Below, in pieces: positions 23,425-37,400 of a stretch of DNA of 64,000 nucleotides. The notes beneath the pieces were generated by a model. That model saw only the letters and a list, made by a program, of their open reading frames with translations. It was not told the DNA's origin and ran no database searches. A program made the position numbers and the translations under genes. Where the stretch lies: assembly GCF_029227915.1 (NCBI RefSeq), contig NC_079882.1, positions 31,984,001 to 32,048,000 of the forward strand, in the 5' to 3' direction. How positions within the stretch are numbered: position 1 is the stretch's first letter; every line of letters begins with the position of its first letter. Source of the stretch: Hydractinia symbiolongicarpus (Eukaryota > Cnidaria > Hydrozoa > Anthoathecata > Hydractiniidae).

Positions 23425-26400
23425 AAATGAGTTTACTCACAGGGTACTTTCTTTGTATACATTCGACTATACGGGCCAAGCCCGGGATTTACGGGAAATC
23501 GCGGGATTTCGTTTGCCGGCGATTAAATCTCTTTTATTAAGCGTCTCATCAAAAATGAAAACATTTTTAAAAACTGCAAGTCTCATGCGTTTTAGTGGTG
23601 AAAGGATAATTGAAAAAATCGTTTCGGAAATGAGTTTACTCACAGGGTACTTTCTTTGTGTACATTCGACTATACGGGCCAAGCCCGGGATTTACGGGAA
23701 ATCGCGGGTTTTCGTTTGCCGGCGATTAAACATCTTTCATTAAGCGTCTCATCAAAAATGAAAACATTTCTGAAAACTACAAGTCTCATGCGTTTTAGTG
23801 GTGAAAAAATAATTTAAAAAATCGTTCGGGAAATGAGTTTACTCCCTGGGTACTTTCTTTGTATACTTTTGACTATACGGCCCGAGTCTGGGATTTACGG
23901 GAAGTCGCGGGTTTTCGTTTGCCGGCGATTAAACTTCTTTTATTCAGCGTCTCATCAAAAATGAAAATATTTTTAAATACTACAAGTCTCATGGGCTTTA
24001 GTGGTGAAATAATAATTTAAAAAATCGTTCGGGAAATGAGTTTACTCCCTGGGTACTTTCTTTGTATACTTTTGACTATACGTGCCGAGTCCGGGATTTA
24101 CGGGAAGTCGCGGGTTTTTGTTTGCCGGCAATTAAACTTCTTTTATTCAGCGTTTCATCAAAAATGAAAGTATTTTTAAATACTACAAGTCTCATGCGTT
24201 TTAGTGGTGAAAAAAAATTTTAAAAATCGTTCGGGAAATGAGTTTACTCCCTGGGTACTTTCTTTGTATACATTCGACTATACGGGCCAAGCCCGGGATT
24301 TACGGGAAATCGCGGGATTTCGTTTGCCGGCGATTAAACCTCTTTTATTAAGCGTCTCATCAAAAATGAAAACATTTTTGAAAACTGCAAGTCTCATGCG
24401 TTTTAGTGGTGAAAAGATAATTGAAAAAATCGTTTCGGAAATGAGTTTACTCACAGGGTACTTTCTTTGTATACATTCGAATATACGGGCCAAGCCCGGG
24501 ATTTACGGGAAATCTCGGGTTTTCGTTTGCCGGCGATTAAACAACTTTCATTAAGCGTCTCATCAAAAATGAAAACATTTCTAAAAACTACAAGTCTCAT
24601 GCGTTTTAGTGGTGAAAATTAATTTCAAAAATCGTTCGGGAAATGAGTTTACACCCCGGGTACTTTCTTTGTATACCTTTGACTATACGGGCTGAGTCCG
24701 GGATTCACGGGAAATCGCAGGTTTTCGTTGGCCGGCGATTAAACTTCTTTTATTCAGCGTCTCATCAAAATTGAAAACATTTTTGAAAACTACAAGTCTC
24801 ATGCGTTTTGGTGGTGAAAAAAACATTTAAAAAATCGTTCGGGAAATGAGTTTACTTCCTGGGTACTTTCTTTGTATACATTCGACTATACGGGCCAAGC
24901 CCGGGATTTACGGGAAATCGCGGGATTTCGTTTGCCGGCGATTAAACCTCTTTTATTAAGCGTCTCATCAAAAATGAAAACATTTTTAAAAACTGCAAGT
25001 CTCATGCGTTTTAGTGGCGAAAGGATAATTGAAAAAATCGTTTCGGAAATGAGTTTACTCACAGGTTACTTTCTTTGTATACATTTGACTATACGGGCCA
25101 AGCTCGGGATTTACGGGAAATCGCGGGTTTTCGTTTCCGGCGATTAAACAACTTTCATTAAGCGTCTCATCAAAAATGAAAACATTTCTGAAAACTACAA
25201 GTCTCATGCGTTTTAGTGGTGAAAAAAAAATTTAAAAAATCGGGAAATGAGTTTACTTCCTGGGTACTTTCTTTGTATACATTCGACTATACGGCCCGAG
25301 TCTGGGATTTACGGGAAGTCGCGGGTTTTCGTTTGCCGGCGATTAAACTTCTTTTATTCAGCGTCTCATCAAAAATGAAAATATTTTTAAATACTACAAG
25401 TCTCATGGGCTTTAGTGGTGAAATAATAATTTAAAAAATCGTTCGGGAAATGAGTTTACTCCCTGGGTACTTTCTTTGTATACATTCGACTATACGGGCC
25501 AAGCCCGGGATTTACGGGAAATCGCGGGATTTCGTTTGCCGGCGATTAAACCTCTTTTATTAAGCGTCTCATCAAAAATGAAAACATTTTTGAAAACTGC
25601 AAGTCTCATGCGTTTTAGTGGTGAAAAGATAATTGAAAAAATCGTTTCGGAAATGAGTTTACTCACAGGGTACTTTCTTTGTATACATTCGAATATACGG
25701 GTCAAGCCCGGGATTTACGGGAAATCACGGGTTTTCGTTTGCCGGCGATTAAACAACTTTCATTAAGCGTCTCATCAAAAATGAAAACATTTCTGAAAAC
25801 TACAAGTCTCACCGTTTTAGTGGTGAAAAAATAATTTAAAAAATCGTTCGGGAAATGAGTTTACTCCCTGGGTACTTTCTTTGTATACTTTTGACTATAC
25901 GGGCCGAGTCCGGGATTTACGGGAAGTCGCGGGTTTTCGTTTGCCGGCGATTAAACTTCTTTTATTCAGTGTCTCATCAAAAATGAAAATATTTTTATAT
26001 ACTACAAGTCTCATGCGTTTTAGTGGTGAAAAGATAATTTAAAAAATCGTTTTGGAAATGAGTTTACTCACAGGGTACTTTCTTTGTATACATTCGACTA
26101 TACAAGCCAAGCCCGGGATTTACGGGAAATCGCGGCTTTTCGTTTGCCGGCGATTAAACCACTTTCATCATGCGTCTCATCAAAAATGAAAACATTTCTG
26201 AAAACTACAAGTCTCATGCGTTTTAGTGGTGAAAAAATAATTTAAAAAATCGGTCGGGAAATGAGTTTACTTCCTGGGTTCTTTCTTTGTATACATTCGA
26301 CTATACGGGCCAAGCCCGGGATTTACGGGAAATCGCGGGTTTTCTTTTGCCGGCGATTAAATAACTTTCATTAAGCGTCTCATCAAAAATGAAAACATTT

Positions 26401-26623
26401 CTGAAAACTACAAGTCTCATGCGTTTTAGTGGTGAAAATTAATTTAAAAAATCGTTCGGAAAATGAGTTTACACCCCGGGTACTTTCTTTGTATACTTTT
26501 GACTATACGGGCTGAGTCCGGGATTCACGGGAAATCGCAGGTTTTCGTTTGCCGTCGATTAAACTTCTTTTACTCAGCGTCTCATCAAAATTGAAAATAT
26601 TTTTGAAAACTACAAGTCTCATG
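23425..26623 (+). repeat. 3.2-kb duplicated block, copy B
   Basis: Second copy of the 18564-21762 block. Divergence is greater than between the 9.3-kb copies further right: several substitutions and single-base indels are visible, for example GCGGCTTTTCG here versus GCGGTTTTTCG in copy A, and a one-base indel near 19573. This suggests an older event. Confidence 0.82.
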
Positions 26624-26899
26624 CGTTTTAGTGGTGAAAAAAAAATTTAAAAAATCGTTCGGGAAATGAGTTTACTTCCTGGGTACTTTCTTTGTATACA
26701 TTCGACTATACGGGCCAAGCCCGGGATTCACGGGAAATCGCAGGTTTTCGTTTGCCGGCGATTAAACTTCTTTTACTCAGAGTCTCATCAAAATTGAAAA
26801 CATTTTTGAAAACTACAAGTCTCATGCGTTTTAGTGGTGAAAAAAAAATTTAAAAAATCGTTCGGGAAATGAGTTTACTTCCTGGGTACTTTCTTTGTA

Positions 26900-29800
26900 T
26901 ACATTCGACTATACGGGCCAAGCCCGGGATTTACGGGAAATCGCGGGTTTTCTTTTGCCGGCGATCAAACAACTTTCATTAAGCGTCTCATCAAAAGTGA
27001 AAACATTTCTGAAAACTACAAGTCTCATGCGTTTTAGTGGTGAAAATTAATTTAAAAAAACGTTCGGAAAATGAGTTTACACCCCGGGTACTTTCTTTGT
27101 ATACTTTTGACTATACGGGCTGAGTCCGGGATTCACGGGAAATCGCAGGTTTTCGTTTGCCGGCGATTAAACCTCTTTTACTCAGCGTCTCATCAAAATT
27201 GAAAATATTTTTGAAAACTACAAGTCTCGTGCGTTTTAGTGGTGAAAAAAAAATTTAAAAAATCGTTCGGGAAATGAGTTTACTTCCTGGGTACTTTCTT
27301 TGTATACATTCGACTATACGGGCCAAGCCCGGGATTCACGGGAAATCGCAGGTTTTCGTTTGCCGGCGATTAAACTTCTTTTACTCAGAGTCTCATCAAA
27401 ATTGAAAACATTTTTGAAAACTACAAGTCTCATGCGTTTTAGTGGTGAAAAAAAAATTTAAAAAATCGTTCGGGAAATGAGTTTACTTCCTGGGTACTTT
27501 CTTTGTATACATTCGACTATACGGGCCAAGCCCGGGATTTACGGGAAATCGCGGGATTTCGTTTGCCGGCGATTAAACCTCTTTTATTAAGCGTCTCATC
27601 AAAAATGAAAACATTTTTAAAAACTGCAAGTCTCATGCGTTTTAGTGGTGAAAGGATAATTGAAAAAATCGTTTCGGAAATAAGTTTACTCACAGGGTAC
27701 TTTCTTTGTATACATTCGACTATACGGGCCAAGCCCGGGATTTACGGGAAATCGCGGGTTTTCGTTTGCCGGCGATTAAACCACTTTCATTAAGCGTCTC
27801 ATTAAAAATGAAAACATTTCTGAAAACTACAAGTCTCATGCATTTTAGTGGTGAAAAAATAATTTAAAAAATCGTTCGGGAAATGAGTTTACTCCCAGGG
27901 TACTTTCTTTGTATACTTTTGACTATACGGCCCGAGTCTGGGATTTACGGGAAGTCGCGGGTTTTCGTTTGCCGGCGATTAAACTTCTTTTATTCAGCGT
28001 CTCATCAAAAATGAAAATATTTTTAAATACTACAAGTCTCATGGGCTTCAGTGGTGAAATAATAATTTAAAAAATCGTTCTGGAAATGAGTTTACTCCCT
28101 GGGTACTTTCTTTGTATACTTTTGACTATACGGGCTGAGTCCGGGATTTACGGAAAGTCGCGGGTTTTTGTTTGCCGGCAATTAAACATCTTTTATTCAG
28201 CGTCTCATCAAAAATGAAAATATTTTTAAATACTACAAGTCTCATGGGCTTCAGTGGTGAAATAATAATTTAAAAAATCGTTCTGGAAATGAGTTTACTC
28301 CCTGGGTACTTTCTTTGTATACTTTTGACTATACGGGCTGAGTCCGGGATTTACGGAAAGTCGCGGGTTTTTGTTTGCCGGCAATTAAACTTCTTTTATT
28401 CAGCGTCTCATCAAAAATGAAAGTATTTTTAAATACTACAAGTCTCATGCGTTTTACTGGTGAAAAAAAATTTAAAAAATCGTTCGGGAAATGAGTTTAC
28501 TCCCTGGGTACTTTCTTTGTATACATTCGACTATACGGGCCAAGCCCGGGATTTACGGGAAATCACGGGTTTTCGTTTGCCGGCGATTAAACAACTTTCA
28601 TTAAGCGTCTCATCAAAAATGAAAACATTTCTGAAAACTACAAGTCTCACCGTTTTAGTGGTGAAAAAATAATTTAAAAAATCGTTCGGGAAATGAGTTT
28701 ACTCCCTGGGTACTTTCTTTGTATACTTTTGACTATATGGGCCGAGTCCGGGATTTACGGGAAGTCGCGGGTTTTCGTTTGCCGGCGATTAAACTTCTTT
28801 TATTCAGTGTCTCATCAAAAATGAAAATATTTTTAAATACTACAAGTCTCATGGGCTTTAGTGGTGAAATAATAATTTAAAAAATCGTTCGGGAAATGAG
28901 TTTACACCCTGGGTACTTTCTTTGTATACTTTTGACTATACGGGGCGAGTCCGGGATTTACGGGAAATCGCAGGTTTTCGTTTGCCGGCGATTAAACTTC
29001 TTTTATTCAGCGTCTCATCAAAAATGAAAACATTTTTGAAAACTACAAGTCTCATGCGTTTTAGTGGTGAAAAAATAATTTAAAAAATCGGTCGGGAAAT
29101 GAGTTTACTTCCTGGGTTCTTTCTTTGTATATATTCGACTATACGGGCCAAGCCCGGGATTTACGGGAAATTGCGGGTTTTCTTTTGCCGGCGATTAAAC
29201 AACTTTCATTAAGCGTCTCATCAAAAATGAAAACATTTCTGAAAACTACAAGTCTCATGCGTTTTAGTGGTGAAAATTAATTTAAAAAATCGTTCGGAAA
29301 ATGAGTTTACACCCCGGGTACTTTCTTTGTATACTTTTGACTATACGGGATGAGTCCGGGATTCACGGGAAATCGCAGGTTTTCGTTTGCCGGCGATTAA
29401 ACTTCTTTTACTCAGCGTCTCATCAAATATGAAAATATTTTTGAAAACTACAAGTCTCATGCGTTTTAGTGGTGAAAAAAAAATTTAAAAAATCGTTCGG
29501 GAAATGAGTTTACTTCCTGGGTACTTTCTTTGTATACATTCGACTATACGGGCCAAGCCCGGGATTCACGGGAAATCGCAGGTTTTCGTTTGCCGGCGAT
29601 TAAACTTCTTTTACTCAGCGTCTCATCAAAATTGAAAACATTTTTGAAAACTACAAGTCTCATGCGTTTTAGTGGTGAAAAAAAAATTTAAAAAATCGTT
29701 CGGGAAATGAGTTTACTTCCTGGGTACTTTCTTTGTATACATTCGACTATACGGGCCAAGCCCGGGATTTACGGGAAATCGCGGGATTTCGTTTGCCGGC

Positions 29801-31210
29801 GATTAAACCTCTTTTATTAAGCGTCTCATCAAAAATGAAAACATTTTTAAAAACTGCAAGTCTCATGCGTTTTAGTGGTGAAAGGATAATTGAAAAAATC
29901 GTTTCGGAAATGAGTTTACTCACATGGTACTTTCTTTGTATACATTCGACTATACGGGCCAAGCCCGGGATTTACGGGAAATCGCGGGTTTTCGTTTGCC
30001 GGCGATTAAACAACTTTCATTAAGCGTCTCATTAAAAATGAAAACATTTCTGAAAACTACAAGTCTCATGCATTTTAGTGGTGAAAAAATAATTTAAAAA
30101 ATCGTTCGGGAAATGAGTTTACTCCCAGGGTACTTTCTTTGTATACTTTTGACTATACGGCCCGAGTCTGGGATTTACGGGAAGTCGCGGGTTTTCGTTT
30201 GCCGGCGATTAAACTTCTTTTATTCAGCGTCTCATCAAAAATGAAAATATTTTTAAATACTACAAGTCTCATGGGCTTCAGTGGTGAAATAATAATTTAA
30301 AAAATCGTTCTGGAAATGAGTTTACTCCCTGGGTACTTTCTTTGTATACTTTTGACTATACGGGCTGAGTCCGGGATTTACGGGAAGTCGCGGGTTTTTG
30401 TTTGCCGGCAATTAAACTTCTTTTATTCAGCGTCTCATCAAAAATGAAAGAATTTTTAAATACTACAAGTCTCATGCGTTTTACTGGTGAAAAAAAATTT
30501 AAAAAATCGTTCGGGAAATGAGTTTACTCCCTGGGTACTTTCTTTGTATACATTCGACTATACGGGCCAAGCCCGGAATTTACGGGAAATCGCGGGATTT
30601 CGTTTGCCGGCGATTAAACGTCTTTTATTAAGCGTCTCATCAAAAATGAAAACATTTTTGAAAACTGCAAGTCTCATGCGTTTTAGTGGTGAAAAGATAA
30701 TTGAAAAAATCGTTTCGGAAATGAGTTTACTCACAGGGTACTTTCTTTGTATACATTCGACTATACGGGCCAAGCCCGGGATTTACGGGAAATCACGGGT
30801 TTTCGTTTGCCGGCGATTAAACAACTTTCACTAAGCGTCTCATCAAAAATGAAAACATTTCTGAAAAGTACAAGTCTCACCGTTTTAGTGGTGAAAAAAT
30901 AATTTAAAAAATCGTTCTGGAAATGAGTTTACTCCCTGGGTACTTTCTTTGTATACTTTTGACTATATGGGCCGAGTCCGGGATTTACGGGAAGTCGCGG
31001 GTTTTCGTTTGCCGGCGATTAAACTTCTTTTATTCAGTGTCTCATCAAAAATGAAAATATTTTTAAATACTACAAGTCTCATGGGCTTTAGTGGTGAAAT
31101 AATAATTTAAAAAATCGTTCGGGAAATGAGTTTACACCCTGGGTACTTTCTTTGTATACTTTTGACTATACGGGGCGAGTCCGGGATTTACGGGAAATCG
31201 CGGCTTTTCG
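26900..31210 (+). repeat. Duplication at 2,230-bp offset (about 2 kb x 2)
   Basis: Units from about 26900-28985 match 29130-31210 at an offset of 2,230 bp (11 units), slipping locally to 2,027 bp near 28.3-28.5 kb where the copies differ by one unit. Shared rare variants include GGGCTTCAGTGG, CATGCATTTTAG, CTCCCAGGGTAC, TTTTACTGGTG and CTATATGGGCC. Edges are approximate. Confidence 0.68.
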
Positions 31211-31403
31211 TTTGCCGGCGATTAAAAAACTTTCATCAGGCGTCTCATCAAAAATGAAAACATTTCTGAAAACTACAAGTCTCATGCGTTTTAGTGATGA
31301 AAAAATAATTTAAAAATTCGTTCGGAAAATGAGTTTACTCACTGGGTACTTTCCTTGTATACTTTTGACTATACGGGCCGAGTCCGGGATTTACGGGAAG
31401 TCC

Positions 31404-34400
31404 CGGGTTTTCGTTTGCCGGCGATTAAACTTCTTTTATTCAGCGTCTCATCAAAAATGAAAACATTTTTGAAAACTACAAGTCTCAAGCGTTTTAGTGG
31501 TGAAAAGATAATTTATAAAATCGTTTTGGAAATGAGTTTACTCACAGGGTACTTTCTTTGTATACATTCGACTATACGGGCTGAGTCCGGGATTCACGGG
31601 AAATCGCAGGTTTTCGTTTGCCGGCGATTAAACTTCTTTTATTCAGCGTCTCATCAAAATTGAAAACATTTTTGAAAACTATAAGTCTCATGCGTTTTAG
31701 TGGTGAAAAAAAAATTTAAAAAATCGTTCGGGAAATGAGTTTACTCACAGGGTACTTTCTTTGTATACATTCGACTATACGGGCCAAGCCCGGGATTTAC
31801 GGGAAATCGCGGGATTTCGTTTGCCGGCTATTAAACCTCTTTTATTAAGCGTCTCATCAAAAATGAAAACATTTTTAAAAACTGCAAGTCTCATGCGTTT
31901 TAGTGGTGAAAGGATAATTGAAAAAATCGTTTCGGAAATGGGTTTACTCACAGGGTACTTTCTTTGTAAACATTCGACTATACGGGCCAAGCCCGGGATT
32001 TACGGGAAATCGCGGGTTTTCGTTTGCCGGCGATTAAACAACTTTCATTAAGCGTCTCATCAAAAATAAAAACATTTCTGAAAACTACAAGTCTCATGCG
32101 TTTTAGTGGTGAAAAAATAATTTAAAAAATCGTTCGGAAAATGAGTTTACTCCCTGGGTACTTTCTTTGTATACTTTTGACTATACGCCCCGAGTCTGGG
32201 ATTTACGGGAAGTCGCGGGTTTTCGTTTGCCGGCGATTAAACTTCTTTTATTCAGCGTCTCATCAAAAATGAAAATATTTTTAAATACTACAAGTCTCAT
32301 AGGCTTTAGTGGTGAAATAATAATTTAAAAAATCGTTCGAGAAATAAGTTTACTCCCTGGGTACTTTCTTTGTATACTTTTGACTATACGGGCTGAGTCC
32401 GGGATTTACGGGAAGTCGCGGGTTTTTGTTTGCCGGCAATTAAACTTCTTTTACTCAGCGTCACATCAAAATTGAAAACATTTTTGAAAACTACAAGTCT
32501 CATGCGTTTTAGTGGTGAAAAAAAAATTTAAAAAATCGTTCGGGAAATGAGTTTACTTCCTGGGTACTTTCTTTGTATACATTCGACTATACGGGCCAAG
32601 CCCGGGATTTACGGGAAATCGCGGGATTTCGTTTGCCGGCGATTAAACCTCTTTTATTAAGCGTCTCATCAAAAATGAAAACATTTTTAAAAACTGCAAG
32701 TCTCATGCGTTTTAGTGGTGAAAGGATAATTGAAAAAATCGTTTCGGAAATGAGTTTACTCACAGGGTACTTTCTTTGTATACATTCGACTATACGGGCC
32801 AAGCCCGGGATTTACGGGAAATCGCGGGTTTTCGTTTGCCGGCGATTAAACAACTTTCATTAAGCGTCTCATTAAAAATGAAAACATTTCTGAAAACTAC
32901 AAGTCTCATGCATTTTAGCGGTGAAAAAATAATTTAAAAAATCGTTCGGGAAATGAGTTTACTCCCAGGGTACTTTCTTTGTATACTTTTGACTATACGG
33001 CCCGAGTCTGGGATTTACGGGAAGTCGCGGGTTTTCGTTTGCCGGCGATTAAACTTCTTTTATTCAGCGTCTCATCAAAAATGAAAATATTTTTAAATAC
33101 TACAAGTCTCATGCGTTTTACTGGTGAAAAAAAATTTAAAAAATCGTTCGGGAAATGAGTTTACTCCCTGGGTACTTTCTTTGTATACATTCGACTATAC
33201 GGGCCAAGCCCGGAATTTACGGGAAATCGCGGGATTTCGTTTGCCGGCGATTAAACGTCTTTTATTAAGCGTCTCATCAAAAATGAAAACATTTTTGAAA
33301 ACTGCAAGTCTCATGCGTTTTAGTGGTGAAAAGATAATTGAAAAAATCGTTTCGTAAATGAGTTTACTCACAGGGTACTTTCTTTGTATACATTCGACTA
33401 TACGGGCCAAGCCCGGGATTTACGGGAAATCACGGGTTTTCGTTTGCCGGCGATTAAACAACTTTCATTAAGCGTCTCATCAAAAATGAAAACATTTCTG
33501 AAAAGTACAAGTCTCACCGTTTTAGTGGTGAAAAAATAATTTAAAAAATCGTTCTGGAAATGAGTTTACTCCCTGGGTACTTTCTTTGTATACTTTTGAC
33601 TATATGGGCCGAGTCCGGGATTTACGGGAAGTCGCGGGTTTTCGTTTGCCGGCGATTAAACTTCTTTTATTCAGTGTCTCATCAAAAATGAAAATATTTT
33701 TAAATACTACAAGTCTCATGGGCTTTAGTGGTGAAATAATAATTTAAAAAATCGTTCGGGAAATGAGTTTACACCCTGGGTACTTTCTTTGTATACTTTT
33801 GACTATACGGGGCGAGTCCGGGATTTACGGGAAATCGCGGCTTTTCGTTTGCCGGCGATTAAACCACTTTCATCAGGCGTCTCATCAAAAATGAAAACAT
33901 TTCTGAAAACTACAAGTCTCATGCGTTTTAGTGATGAAAAAATAATTTAAAAATTCGTTCGGAAAATGAGTTTACTCACTGGGTACTTTCCTTGTATACT
34001 TTTGACTATACGGGCCGAGTCCGGGATTTACGGGAAGTCCCGGGTTTTCGTTTGCCGGCGATTAAACTTCTTTTATTCAGCGTCTCATCAAAAATGAAAA
34101 CATTTTTGAAAACTACAAGTCTCAAGCGTTTTAGTGGTGAAAAGATAATTTATAAAATCGTTTTGGAAATGAGTTTACTCACAGGGTACTTTCTTTGTAT
34201 ACATTCGACTATACGGGCTGAGTCCGGGATTCACGGGAAATCGCAGGTTTTCGTTTGCCGGCGATTAAACTTCTTTTATTCAGCGTCTCATCAAAATTGA
34301 AAACATTTTTGAAAACTATAAGTCTCATGCGTTTTAGTGGTGAAAAAAAAATTTAAAAAATCGTTCGGGAAATGAGTTTACTCACAGGGTACTTTCTTTG

Positions 34401-37400
34401 TATACATTCGACTATACGGGCCAAGCCCGGGATTTACGGGAAATCACGGGTTTTCGTTTGCCGGCGATTAAACAACTTTCATTAAGCGTCTCATCAAAAA
34501 TGAAAACATTTCTGAAAAGTACAAGTCTCACCGTTTTAGTGGTGAAAAAATAATTTAAAAAATCGTTCTGGAAATGAGTTTACTCCCTGGGTACTTTCTT
34601 TGTATACTTTTGACTATATGGGCCGAGTCCGGGATTTACGGGAAGTCGCGGGTTTTCGTTTGCCGGCGATTAAACTTCTTTTATTCAGTGTCTCATCAAA
34701 AATGAAAATATTTTTAAATACTACAAGTCTCATGGGCTTTAGTGGTGAAATAATAATTTAAAAAATCGTTCGGGAAATGAGTTTACACCCTGGGTACTTT
34801 CTTTGTATACTTTTGACTATACGGGGCGAGTCCGGGATTTACGGGAAATCGCGGCTTTTCGTTTGCCGGCGATTAAACCACTTTCATCAGGCGTCTCATC
34901 AAAAATGAAAACATTTCTGAAAACTACAAGTCTCATGCGTTTTAGTGATGAAAAAATAATTTAAAAATTCGTTCGGAAAATGAGTTTACTCACTGGGTAC
35001 TTTCCTTGTATACTTTTGACTATACGGGCCGAGTCCGGGATTTACGGGAAGTCCCGGGTTTTCGTTTGCCGGCGATTAAACTTCTTTTATTCAGCGTCTC
35101 ATCAAAAATGAAAACATTTTTGAAAACTACAAGTCTCAAGCGTTTTAGTGGTGAAAAGATAATTTATAAAATCGTTTTGGAAATGAGTTTACTCACAGGG
35201 TACTTTCTTTGTATACATTCAACTATACGGGCTGAGTCCGGGATTCACGGGAAATCGCAGGTTTTCGTTTGCCGGCGATTAAACTTCTTTTATTCAGCGT
35301 CTCATCAAAATTGAAAACATTTTTGAAAACTATAAGTCTCATGCGTTTTAGTGGTGAAAAAAAAATTTAAAAAATCGTTCGGGAAATGAGTTTACTCACA
35401 GGGTACTTTCTTTGTATACATTCGACTATACGGGCCAAGCCCGGGATTTACGGGAAATCGCGGGATTTCGTTTGCCGGCTATTAAACCTCTTTTATTAAG
35501 CGTCTCATCAAAAATGAAAACATTTTTAAAAACTGCAAGTCTCATGCGTTTTAGTGGTGAAAAGATAATTGAAAAAATCGTTTCGGAAATGGGTTTACTC
35601 ACAGGGTACTTTCTTTGTAAACATTCGACTATACGGGCCAAGCCCAGGATTTACGGGAAATCGCGGGTTTTCGTTTGCCGGCGATTAAACTTCTTTTATT
35701 CAGCGTCTCATCAAAAATGAAAATATTTTTAAATACTACAAGTCTCATGGGCTTTAGTGGTGAAATAATAATTTAAAAAATCGTTTGAGAAATAAGTTTA
35801 CTCCCTGGGTACTTTCTTTGTATACTTTTGACTATACGGGCTGAGTCCGGGATTTACGGGAAGTCGCGGGTTTTTGTTTGCTGGCAATTAAACTTCTTTT
35901 ACTCAGCGTCACATCAAAATTGAAAACATTTTTGAAAACTACAAGTCTCATGCGTTTTAGTGGTGAAAAAAAAATTTAAAAAATCGTTCGGGAAATGAGT
36001 TTACTTCCTGGGTACTTTCTTTGTATACATTCGACTATACGGGCCAAGCCCGGGATTTACGGGAAATCGCGGGATTTCGTTTGCCGGCGATTAAACCTCT
36101 TTTATTAAGCGTCTCATCAAAAATGAAAACATTTTTAAAAACTGCAAGTCTCATGCGTTTTAGTGGTGAAAGGATAATTGAAAAAATCGTTTCGGAAATG
36201 AGTTTACTCACAGGGTACTTTCTTTGTATACATTCGACTATACGGGCCAAGCCCGGGATTTACGGGAAATCGCGGGTTTTCGTTTGCCGGCGATTAAACA
36301 ATTTTCATTAAGCGTCTCATTAAAAATGAAAACATTTCTGAAAACTACAAGTCTCATGCATTTTAGCGGTAAAAAAATAATTTAAAAAATCGTTCGGGAA
36401 ATGAGTTTACTCCCAGGGTACTTTCTTTGTATACTTTTGACTATACGGCCCGAGTCTGGGATTTACGGGAAGTCGCGGGTTTTCGTTTGCCGGCGATTAA
36501 ACTTCTTTTATTCAGCGTCTCATCAAAAATGAAAATATTTTTAAATACTACAAGTCTCATGGGCTTTAGTGGTGAAATAATAATTTAAAAAATCGTTCTG
36601 GAAATGAGTTTACTCCCTGGGTACTTTCTTTGTATACTTTTGACTATACGGGCCGAGTCCGGGATTTACGGGAAGTCGCGGGTTTTTGTTTGCCGGCAAT
36701 TAAACTTCTTTTATTCAGCGTCTCATCAAAATTGAAAGTATTTTTAAATACTACAAGTCTCATGCGTTTTAGTGGTGAAAAAAAATTTAAAAAATCGTTC
36801 TGGAAATGAGTTTACTCCCTGGGTACTTTCTTTGTATACATTCGACTATACGGGCCAAGCCCGGGATTTACGGGAAATCGCGGGATTTCGTTTGCCGGCG
36901 ATTAAACCTCTTTTATTAAGCGTCTCATCAAAAATGAAAACATTTTTGAAAACTGCAAGTCTCATGCGTTTTAGTGGTGAAAAGATAATTGAAAAAATCG
37001 TTTCGGAAATGAGTTTACTCACAGGGTACTTTTTTTGTATACATTCGACTATACGGGCCAAGCCCGGGATTTACGGGAAATCACGGGTTTTCGTTTGCCG
37101 GCGATTAAACAACTTTCATTAAGCGTCTCATCAAAAATGAAAACATTTCTGAGAACTACAAGTCTCACCGTTTTAGTGGTGAAAAAATAATTTAAAAAAT
37201 CGTTCGGGAAATGAGTTTACTCCCTGGGTACTTTCTTTGTGTACTTTTGACTATACGGGGCGAGTCCGGGATTTACGGGAAATCGCAGGTTTTCGTTTGC
37301 CGGCAATTAAACTTCTTTTATTCAGCGTCTCATCAAAAATGAAAACATTTTTGAAAACTACAAGTCTCAAGCGTTTTAGTGGTGAAAAGATAATTTAAAA

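Larger units (their letters stand above)
18111..31403 (+). repeat. Satellite subregion III (GATAATTG-class units)
   Basis: About 65 units. A new class appears with GAAAGGATAATTGAAAAAATCG or GAAAAGATAATTGAAAAAATCG, often next to units with CTCTTTTATTAAG and GGGATTTCG. Replacing TTTAA by TTGAA removes a stop codon, which is why longer chance reading frames begin here. Other markers are TCTCACCGTTTTAG, AAATATTTTTAAATAC and GGCTGAGTCCGGG. Larger duplications are listed separately. No gene is seen. Confidence 0.9.
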
